Assembly: GCA_002310115.1 (NCBI GenBank) | Contig: DBYI01000110.1 | Location: 1-24,359 of the forward strand | Source of the DNA: Ruminococcus flavefaciens | GTDB taxonomy: Bacteria > Bacillota > Clostridia > Oscillospirales > Ruminococcaceae | Direction: 5' to 3' | Length of the DNA stretch: 24,359 bases | In this document: one piece after another, positions 8,478 through 14,857 of the stretch | Layout of the letters: each line of letters begins with the position of its first letter | Position numbering within the stretch: position 1 is the stretch's first letter | Program-made: the position numbers and the translations under genes | The notes under the pieces: generated by a model | Seen by the model: the letters and a program-made list of their open reading frames with translations, nothing else | Told to the model about the DNA's origin: nothing | The model's database searches: none

Positions 8478-11400
8478 TTAATTCCAGCCGTTCCACCAGT
8501 TATTATTGTTGTTATTCCACTGGTTCCAGTCATTGTTTTGCTGCTGGTTCTGGTTCCAGTTGTTCCAGTCGTTATTCTGCTGCTGGTTATTATTCCATTG
8601 GTTCCAGTCATTGTTCTGCTGCTGGTTCTGGTTCCAGTTGTTCCAGTCATTGTTCTGCTGCTGGTTGTTATTCCACTGATCCCAGTCATTGTTCTGCTGC
8701 TGATTGTTGTTCCAGTTGTTCCAGTCGTTATTCTGTTGCTGGTTGTTGTCCCACTGGTTCCAATCGTTGTTCTGCTGCTGATTGTTATTGTTGTTTGAGT
8801 TACCGCTCTGTTTGTAGGTTGCCCACTGATAACGGGCTGTGAGAGGAGTTCTTCCATCGTAATGATCAAGCCACTCGTCAACGCCCTTTCCAGGCCATAC
8901 ATTCATCATTATCTTGCCTGCAGTCTTAGGAATGTTATCGTATGCAGTATAAACTGCCTTTCCGTCAACGTACCATGTGATGTGATCAGGCTGCCAGTCG
9001 AAGCCGTAGGTGTGGAAGCCCTGTGAAGCGTCAAAGCCGAGGTCATACATCTTCTCGTGGTTGCCCTGACCGTTTGTGTAGTAGTTGAATTGAACCTTTG
9101 TAGTGTCCTTACCAAGGATCTCAATATCGATCTCATCCCATGGATTACCGTCAGACTCGCCAGTGTATGTAAAGAACGAAGATACAACGCCCTTATTCTT
9201 TATAGCCTGCATTGAAGTCTCATAATAACCATAGTGATAGAAGGCGTTTGTTCTGTACTCAGCGCCTGCATAGCTATATTTGCCTGAGTTGTCTCTGCCT
9301 ATTGTGAGATTCAGAGCACCGTCCCTCAAAGAAGTCTGTGAGCTGTACCAGCCACAGTCAAATGGATCGCCGTTTGTCCAGCCGTCAGATGCAATGAAGT
9401 ATGAAGCAGAACCGTCGCGGAAATCATCGACCATAGTTGCTGATGAATCCATTGCAGTACCATAATCCTGAACGTTTACTGACTGCTGATTGTTATTCTG
9501 GTTCCAGTTATTATTCTGGTTATTCCAGTCGTTGTTCTGTTGCTGATTATTGTTCTGGTTGTTCCAGTCATTGTTCTGCTGCTGGTTGTTATTCTGATTA
9601 TTCCAGTCATTAACATTCCAGTTATTCCAGTCTATGTTCTGGTTCTGATTCTGGTTCTGATTATTGTTCCAGTTGTTATCATTCCAGTTGTCCCAGCCAT
9701 TGTTCTGGTTCCAGTCGTTGTTCGGCTGCTGATTATTATTCTGGTTATTCCAGTCGTTTACCTCCCAGTTGTACCAGCTATTATTCTGATTCTGGTTATT
9801 GTTCCAGTCATTACTCTGGTTGTTCCAATTGTTGTTCTGGTTCCAGTTGTTATTCTGGTTGTTCCAATCGTTGTTCTGGTTCCAGTTGTTATTCTGGTTG
9901 TTCCAATCGTTGTTCTGGTTCCAGTTATTATTCTGGTTATTCCAGTCGTTGTTCTGGTTCCAGTTGTTATTCTGGTTGTTCCAGTCATTGTTCTGGTTCC
10001 AGTTGTTATTCTGATTGTTCCAGTCATTATTCTGCTGCTGGTTATTGTTCTGATTGCTCCAGTCGGTTACTTCCCAGTTGTACCAGCCATTATTCTGATT
10101 CTGGTTGTTCCAATCGTTATTTTGATTCCAGTTATTGTTCTGATTATTATTCCAGTTGTTCCAGTCAATGTTCTGTTGCTGGTTGTTATTTTGGTTATTC
10201 CAGTCATTATTCTGTTGTTGGTTATTGTTCCAGTCGTTAGTCTGCTGCTGGTTATTATTCCAGTCGTTATTCTGTTGCTGGTTATTATTCCAGTCATTAT
10301 TTTGCTGCTGATTATTGTTGGTGTTTGAGCTTCCGCCTCCACCGTATACCTTTGTAACGCCTTCAATGCTTGATTCGGTAGAACCTGTCTTATATGTGCT
10401 GTAGAGACCAGCAGCTGCGCCAACAAAGCCTGCATTGTAGTCACAGGCAACCTCATTGCTTACATAGTCTGAACGAACGTCATTGTAAGTACCGTTAGCA
10501 TCTGTAGGACCGCCGCAGAGAGCTCCGATAAGAGTATACTTGTTCTGTACTCCGTCATTTGACTCAGCAGCACTGTTTGTTCCTGAAGCTGCTCTGTGAT
10601 GAGGATTCTTTGAAGCATTCGGCTTGAATCCGCAAACGAGACAGTATGACTGACCATTAGCAAATGCTTTGTCACCTGTAAGGTACTGCATCTGACCCTT
10701 TGCCCAGCCTGCGTCACCCTTGCCGTGCTTTGCAGCTACGAGTGAGCACATCTGTGCTGTTGCATTGTGTCTTGCTGAACCCCACTTGTCATAGAATTTG
10801 TATCCGTCTCCTGAAAGATTGCCAAGCTCAGGAGCATGTGACCAGTCGCCTGTAATAGATCCGAGGAGTACGCCTGCACCGAGTGAAACATTCTCCCAGT
10901 TCATTACCCAGTAGCCAAGCGGACCATTCTTGAGGTCGTTGAGGTATCCCTCATCCTTAGTTGCGAGATAAAGCCAGCCTGCAGCCCATGCGAGCTCGTC
11001 AGCAGATCCGCTCTCGCCGCTTCCGTAGAACTCACAAGAGTAAGTTGCAGGATTCTGCTTTGAGAAGTTGTAAAGAGCCTTAGCATAAGTAAGGTCATCG
11101 GGATTGCCGAAGTTTACATAGTTAGCTGCAAGAGCTGCTGCATATTCAGCAGTTACGTTTGCAGCACCGCCTGTGGACCAGAGCATACGTCCTCTGTCGC
11201 CCTGAGTCTCTGGTGCGCCCCAGTATGAGTGATCCGTATTTCCTTCGCCTTTTTCGATAAGAACTTTTGAAACGTTATTTCCGTTCAGGACAGTTGCGTC
11301 ACGGAAAAACTTAGCGAATTTGTCTGTTATGACCTTGAGGTGAGCGGTCTGTCCAGTTGCATCGAAAGCATCCTTGAACTCGTAATAAGCCCAGCCGAGA

Positions 11401-11702
11401 GTAGCTGCAGTGTAGCCCTGAGGCTGACCGAACATTACGTGGTCACCTGCATCGTGGAAACCACCTGGAACCTCGTCGTCTGTGTGACAATTGCCTCTCC
11501 ATGAGAGAGCGCAATCGGAATTGTCGCCGCACATATTGGCATCATAGAAATAGAGGGAATACTGAAGGAGTTTTGCGTAGTTGTCGCCATCTGCTGCATT
11601 TGCTGATAGAGAGAGGGGCATTGCTGCAAAAGGTGAAACAAATGCGGAAGCAGCAACTGCGCCGCTTATGATGGCTGATTTGAGTTTTTTGAGTTTGATC
11701 AT
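8478..11702 (-). CDS. Secreted bifunctional GH9 cellulase - GH16 glucanase with N/Q/W-rich repeats
   Basis: The 1074-residue product has a signal peptide (1-36, cut after SANA). The GH9 domain (about 38-436) shows the DAGD catalytic aspartates D84/D87, the PHHR motif at 367-370 and a complete second signature, Y406-x-D408-x4-Y413-x3-E417-x-A419-x3-N423, with E417 as general acid. A repetitive Asn/Gln/Trp/Asp linker (about 459-740) leads to a GH16 domain (about 757-965) with WDEIDIE (E857 nucleophile, E861 acid/base), typical of licheninases. A second N/Q/W repeat tail (966-1074) ends the protein. It should hydrolyse beta-1,4- and mixed-linkage beta-1,3-1,4-glucans outside the cell. There is no dockerin, CBM3 or LPxTG, so attachment, if any, would rest on the repeats. 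The Shine-Dalgarno is weak (AAGAG). The catalytic parts look richer in G+C than the surface-protein genes, consistent with strong expression. Confidence 0.95.
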   Translation of the reverse strand: MIKLKKLKSAIISGAVAASAFVSPFAAMPLSLSANAADGDNYAKLLQYSLYFYDANMCGDNSDCALSWRGNCHTDDEVPGGFHDAGDHVMFGQPQGYTAATLGWAYYEFKDAFDATGQTAHLKVITDKFAKFFRDATVLNGNNVSKVLIEKGEGNTDHSYWGAPETQGDRGRMLWSTGGAANVTAEYAAALAANYVNFGNPDDLTYAKALYNFSKQNPATYSCEFYGSGESGSADELAWAAGWLYLATKDEGYLNDLKNGPLGYWVMNWENVSLGAGVLLGSITGDWSHAPELGNLSGDGYKFYDKWGSARHNATAQMCSLVAAKHGKGDAGWAKGQMQYLTGDKAFANGQSYCLVCGFKPNASKNPHHRAASGTNSAAESNDGVQNKYTLIGALCGGPTDANGTYNDVRSDYVSNEVACDYNAGFVGAAAGLYSTYKTGSTESSIEGVTKVYGGGGSSNTNNNQQQNNDWNNNQQQNNDWNNNQQQTNDWNNNQQQNNDWNNQNNNQQQNIDWNNWNNNQNNNWNQNNDWNNQNQNNGWYNWEVTDWSNQNNNQQQNNDWNNQNNNWNQNNDWNNQNNNWNQNNDWNNQNNNWNQNNDWNNQNNNWNQNNDWNNQNNNWNQNNNWNNQSNDWNNNQNQNNSWYNWEVNDWNNQNNNQQPNNDWNQNNGWDNWNDNNWNNNQNQNQNQNIDWNNWNVNDWNNQNNNQQQNNDWNNQNNNQQQNNDWNNQNNNWNQNNNQQSVNVQDYGTAMDSSATMVDDFRDGSASYFIASDGWTNGDPFDCGWYSSQTSLRDGALNLTIGRDNSGKYSYAGAEYRTNAFYHYGYYETSMQAIKNKGVVSSFFTYTGESDGNPWDEIDIEILGKDTTKVQFNYYTNGQGNHEKMYDLGFDASQGFHTYGFDWQPDHITWYVDGKAVYTAYDNIPKTAGKIMMNVWPGKGVDEWLDHYDGRTPLTARYQWATYKQSGNSNNNNNQQQNNDWNQWDNNQQQNNDWNNWNNNQQQNNDWDQWNNNQQQNNDWNNWNQNQQQNNDWNQWNNNQQQNNDWNNWNQNQQQNNDWNQWNNNNNNWWNGWN
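8481..8807 (-). repeat. DNA encoding the C-terminal N/Q/W repeat tail
   Basis: Residues 966-1074 repeat a unit close to NNQQQNNDWNQW / NNQQQNNDWNNW about eight times and end in NNWWNGWN. The unit resembles the first linker but has a double-Trp register. Nothing follows it, so here the repeat is a free tail, not a spacer. Confidence 0.9.
9483..10328 (-). repeat. DNA encoding the N/Q/W linker between GH9 and GH16
   Basis: This codes for about 280 residues made almost only of Asn, Gln, Trp and Asp. It has a higher-order pattern: blocks of WNNNQQQNND, then a YNWEVTDW landmark (541-548), a run of 13-residue units, a second YNWEVNDW landmark (644-651), and a related WNNWNVNDW (692-700). It resembles in composition the long Asn/Gln/Trp linker reported for R. 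flavefaciens 17 XYLA. Confidence 0.9.
9828..10022 (-). repeat. 39-bp tandem repeat, five copies (WNNQNNNWNQNND)
   Basis: Five in-frame 39-bp units encode residues 561-625. Two adjacent units, 9841-9879 and 9880-9918, are identical at the DNA level, while the others differ by a few mostly synonymous changes. This indicates recent slippage or unequal recombination. The array sits between the two YNWEV landmarks of the linker. Confidence 0.85.
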
Positions 11703-12207
11703 GTTATCACTCTTCTTTCAAAAAATTTGCCTATAACATGCTTAGTTTAAATTATACAGGTTTTGCCTTAAAAACGGGTTACAAAATGGTGACACAAAGA
11801 TTACGATATGGTTAAATGTGATTCTTTGATTGTAATTTTGTTAAAAAGTACATAAAAATGCTATTCAAAACACGTATGATTACCTAAACAGTTGCATATT
11901 TGGCATGGAGAAGAGTAGAGAACTGCAATAACTATACAGTTTGAGATCAGGCGATTTGGCAATGCCTTAATCAGAATATCTATCTGGAATATCAGCAGGA
12001 TTTGAAATGAAAAAATAAAAATATTCCAGAAAAAATTATATGTAAATGTAACACTAGAATACTTTGAGGCGATTATATATATGTAAGCTGATATTTACAG
12101 AGCAACTTACAGGTTCAGAATATATCAAGGGTATTTAATAATGCAAAGAACCTTGATTATTTCGTACTAATACACTCATTAACTATCTTAAAACATTGGA
12201 GGAAAAA
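11703..12207. other. Divergent intergenic region between the GH9-GH16 gene and a lipoprotein gene
   Basis: About 500 bp holds no credible gene. The minus strand has a TATAAT at 11756-11751, about 50 bp before the GH9-GH16 start, but no good -35 at 16-18 bp, so that gene may need an activator. No clear promoter for the plus-strand lipoprotein was found. A weak inverted repeat (ATCAAGG / CCTTGAT near 12124-12157) lies about 50 bp before its start codon. Confidence 0.5.
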
Positions 12208-13107
12208 ATGAAAAAAGTAAGTATATTTGCATTAATGATTTCTGTGGCAGCTGTAATGACAGGCTGCAGCAAGGATTTTAAAAATCAGTTGGCTAATCCT
12301 CAAAGTCCTGTAGTTTCTGCAAATGTGGCAGAGGCAGCAACTGAAACTGATACTGTTACTGATACAACTATTATGTTAACCGGTGCAGAACTAAATACTG
12401 AAGTTGCCACTTCTGATAATGATATTACAGAAGATTATACTGAATTAGCAGGATACTGGTATCTTGACGGCGTGAATAACGAAGATTTTATATTCCATAT
12501 TACGAAAGAAGGTAAGTTTACATCATATGTGGGATGCGGACTTGAAAACAAAAGCGGATATGTAAGAAGAGAAATTGATTCTGATACTGCTGAAAACACC
12601 TATTGTATGTATCTTGACTCCGGAGAATTATATAAGTCATTTTCAGATGATGGTGAAAATGAGAAGTCAGATATTGTTATGAGAGGGGACGATGTTTTTC
12701 GTTATGTAAAACGATACAGTGAAGATGGTCTGGGCTTTGATCCTGGTGAACAGGGGAAAGCTTTTGCCGGTTCCTGGGAGTATGGAAGGGCTTATATCGG
12801 AATACTGGAAATCGGCAATGGATTATACCAGTCTACAATCAAATGGGGCGGAAGCTTAAATACCTATGAATCATGGGTGTATACGCTTGAATATGACAAT
12901 GGAAAGCTAGTATGCAGAGGCAATGGCACCAAAATTACCAGTGATGTAAAGGAAATAAATGAAGGTGAGTTCAGGCCTTTTGATACTGTTGCTTACACTG
13001 ATGGATCAGCTGAATTTACTCTGGAAGGAGACAAGTTGGTCTGGAACGATCTTAAGGAACATTGTGCAGATAATATTTTATTTGATAATACACGTCATGA
13101 GCAGTGA
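12208..13107 (+). CDS. Lipoprotein with two beta-rich domains, function unknown
   Basis: The start is ATG 12208, five bases after GGAGG; a TTG at 12196 overlaps the Shine-Dalgarno and is unlikely. The 299-residue product has a lipoprotein signal peptide with the lipid-modified cysteine at C20 (AVMTGC), so it should be anchored on the outer face of the membrane. After a Thr/Glu/Ala-rich spacer (about 35-75) come two domains. One is at about 78-170 (begins ELAGYWYLDG). The other is at about 186-294 (begins FAGSWEYGRAYIGIL, later DGSAEFTLEGDKLVWND). The second matches from memory a lipocalin-like beta-barrel pattern common in clostridial lipoproteins, where W...Y...D.G..F....L.W is conserved. 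The ligand is unknown. It stands alone between the GH9-GH16 gene and the beta-propeller gene. Confidence 0.85.
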   Translation: MKKVSIFALMISVAAVMTGCSKDFKNQLANPQSPVVSANVAEAATETDTVTDTTIMLTGAELNTEVATSDNDITEDYTELAGYWYLDGVNNEDFIFHITKEGKFTSYVGCGLENKSGYVRREIDSDTAENTYCMYLDSGELYKSFSDDGENEKSDIVMRGDDVFRYVKRYSEDGLGFDPGEQGKAFAGSWEYGRAYIGILEIGNGLYQSTIKWGGSLNTYESWVYTLEYDNGKLVCRGNGTKITSDVKEINEGEFRPFDTVAYTDGSAEFTLEGDKLVWNDLKEHCADNILFDNTRHEQ

Positions 13108-13431
13108 AATCTGTAGTGCAGTTCATGATCAGACAGTGAATATATATAACAGTTTGATTGCCAAAAGGACACTTCTTTTTCTGTCAGTTATGTATTCTGA
13201 ATATATATTGTAATATCATGTTTCTTGACTTAAAGAATCATCAATGCATCGCAGTCATAGCTTCCATCAATCATTGTATATTGAATGCGGTACTTGATTT
13301 TTTGAATGTATTTAAACCCTGTCAGGCGAATAAGGCTGTCATATTATAACAGGTATCTTCTTTAGCGTAATGTAAAGAATAATTTGAATTAATGTATGTT
13401 CTTGTTGGTTTTATCAGATGTTATCGCCTAC
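13108..13431. other. Intergenic region without a supported gene
   Basis: I see no convincing gene, RNA or strong terminator here. Short frames exist on both strands, but none has a ribosome binding site with a sensible protein. The next gene's promoter begins at 13432. Confidence 0.5.
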
Positions 13432-13460
13432 TTGATATGTAGTGATAATAGTGGTATAAT
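13432..13460 (+). promoter_or_regulatory. Strong promoter with extended -10
   Basis: TTGATA (13432-13437), a 17-bp spacer and TATAAT (13455-13460), with TG at 13452-13453 forming an extended -10. Transcription should start near 13467, giving a leader of about 50 nt to ATG 13518. Confidence 0.85.
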
Positions 13461-13517
13461 TAGATTATTGGAATATTATTTATGCAATTCATTTTTACTG
13501 TAATGAAGGAGTTAAAT

Positions 13518-14429
13518 ATGACAGGAAGAATTTTGGCATTTATGTCAGCATCGGTTATGGCATTAGCGCCGGTTAATAAAACAAGTCATGTTCCGGAGGG
13601 GGGGCTCGTGTGGCACAGCTACACCGACTATTCAGCTATGGACAGCTGTCTGTATTACATGGAGCCGAATGGAAGAATAAGAACGATAGAAGGAAACTTT
13701 GTTCATGCCATGAATGGCAGCTTCGGCACGGATCCGGATAAAGTTGCATTTATGGCTATTGATACTGCAGCAGACGAATGGGATGTTTACATATATAACG
13801 CCGGAGATGAAAGTATTGTCAATATGACTGATCACAGCGGCTTTCGAAACGAAGATCCCAAATGGTCTCCCGACGGGAAAAGCATAGTATTCAAGCGTGG
13901 AAAATGGAACAGCACAGTTAACGACTTCCAGTATGATCTGGCTCTTTTAGATATTCAGACCAGAAATGTTACGATGCTTACTGATGATATATACGAGGAA
14001 GCAATGCCTTGTTTTTCTTCTGACGGGAAATACATATATTATGCAGGCTATAAAAATGGCTTGGGTTCTATATATCGTTTGGATCTGAGCAACAATAAAC
14101 GCAGAGGTATATACAGCGAGAATGGAGTAAATGCCTATTATCCTGTTGTTATGGGAAAAGACGTGTACTTTACAAAATGGCTGAGCAAAACTGATCATCA
14201 TGATCAGCTGATGCGTTTTGACGGCAGAAAGACTATAAGACTGCCGTTTAATAAAGCAGAGTGTGACTTTTCAGATATTTGCCCTATAGGTGAAAGCTCA
14301 TATATTTACAGCAGTACACTGCATGGTGATTATGATCTGTATTTTTATAACGGCAGGGAAGCAGTTCCTTTTTCAAAGATCAATTCGGAAAGAAATGAGC
14401 TTGGTGCAGATTTCTTCGCTTTAAGCTGA
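13518..14429 (+). CDS. Secreted beta-propeller (TolB/WD40-like PD40) protein
   Basis: I place the start at ATG 13518 (303 residues), six bases after AGGAG. The in-frame ATG at 13482 has no ribosome binding site and lies only about 15 nt from the predicted transcription start. The N-terminus (MTGRILAFMSASVMALAP) resembles a short signal peptide. Two PD40-type blade motifs are clear: EDPKWSPDGKSIVF (112-125) and AMPCFSSDGKYIYY (162-175). Further blade-like strands such as DLYFYNGREAVPF occur near the end. At about 300 residues it could form a small five- or six-bladed propeller. Such proteins bind proteins or saccharides and are usually not enzymes. It has its own promoter and no operon partner. 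The actual ligand is unknown. Confidence 0.75.
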   Translation: MTGRILAFMSASVMALAPVNKTSHVPEGGLVWHSYTDYSAMDSCLYYMEPNGRIRTIEGNFVHAMNGSFGTDPDKVAFMAIDTAADEWDVYIYNAGDESIVNMTDHSGFRNEDPKWSPDGKSIVFKRGKWNSTVNDFQYDLALLDIQTRNVTMLTDDIYEEAMPCFSSDGKYIYYAGYKNGLGSIYRLDLSNNKRRGIYSENGVNAYYPVVMGKDVYFTKWLSKTDHHDQLMRFDGRKTIRLPFNKAECDFSDICPIGESSYIYSSTLHGDYDLYFYNGREAVPFSKINSERNELGADFFALS

Positions 14430-14591
14430 ATTATAGTTCGTTTATTATGTAAAGGAAAAGATACTAGCCTTAATAGCGTTGATCTTAACGGAACTATTCA
14501 GCTTTATTCCCCAAAAACAGGATCACTCTGAATGTGGAAAATATTGAGATCACTTATACAAGGTGTTTCTATTTGACAGACTAATACAGTT
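14430..14591 (+). other. Possible in-frame C-terminal remnant after the beta-propeller gene
   Basis: After the TGA at 14427-14429 the same frame stays open for 33 codons to a second TGA at 14529-14531. It reads plausible blade-like protein (VDLNGTIQLYSPKTGSL). It could be the lost C-terminus of a longer ancestral protein or chance. No start codon or ribosome binding site supports a separate gene. Confidence 0.25.
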
Positions 14592-14626
14592 AACAGGAGT
14601 ATGTTCAAAGCATACTCCCGTTTTTT
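14592..14626 (+). terminator. Intrinsic terminator after the beta-propeller gene
   Basis: The stem AACAGGAGTATG / CATACTCCCGTT (12 pairs with one mismatch, 7-nt loop) is followed directly by TTTTTT. It lies about 160 bp after the stop at 14429, so the transcript keeps a long 3' untranslated region. Confidence 0.85.
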
Positions 14627-14647
14627 ATGGGTTCTGATTCAAATTCA

Positions 14648-14676
14648 ATAATATCGCTGGTTGTCAAAGATATTAT
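14648..14676. repeat. 8-bp inverted repeat upstream of the xylanase promoter
   Basis: ATAATATC (14648-14655) and GATATTAT (14669-14676) form a perfect inverted repeat with a 13-bp spacer, about 55 bp upstream of the -10. It could be an operator or activator site, but AT-rich palindromes of this size also arise by chance. Confidence 0.3.
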
Positions 14677-14706
14677 CGAGAATAAGGAAAAAACAGTGTC
14701 GCCCTC

Positions 14707-14736
14707 TTTACTTTTACAGGATTAATGTGATATAAT
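14707..14736 (+). promoter_or_regulatory. Promoter for the dockerin xylanase
   Basis: TATAAT at 14731-14736 is preceded by TGA at 14728-14730 (extended -10). TTTACT at 14707-14712, 18 bp upstream, matches four of six -35 positions. The leader would be about 115 nt to GTG 14858. Confidence 0.6.
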
Positions 14737-14857
14737 ATAAACAGAATATTGGCTAATAGTTGTACTATTCTTTGTGGCAGTAATCATAATAATTGCAATT
14801 TACACTCATATTCTAATGCCTTATATGGAATATATAGTTTTGAAGGAGTGATTTGAT

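Noticed and set aside
8538..8798. A plus-strand Val/Leu-rich open frame
   Set aside because: The same antisense artefact, from the C-terminal repeat tail.
9540..10328. A 262-codon plus-strand open frame rich in Val, Ile and Leu
   Set aside because: It is the antisense of the N/Q/W linker. The repeated AAC, CAG and TGG codons lack antisense stops. It has no ribosome binding site and the GH9-GH16 frame explains the region fully.
9483..10328. Repeats that could suggest a CRISPR array
   Set aside because: The units are in-frame coding repeats with no unique spacers, and no cas genes are nearby.
12196..12207. An upstream TTG start for the lipoprotein
   Set aside because: The TTG overlaps the GGAGG Shine-Dalgarno itself; ATG 12208 is ideally spaced from it.
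13225..13345. A minus-strand open stretch of about 35 codons reading plausible protein (YRIQYTMIDGSYDCDA)
   Set aside because: It has no start codon, is bounded closely by stops and is too short to distinguish from chance.
13158..13349. A 63-codon plus-strand frame in the intergenic region
   Set aside because: There is no Shine-Dalgarno, the composition is odd (many Cys, Ile and Phe) and it matches no known family.
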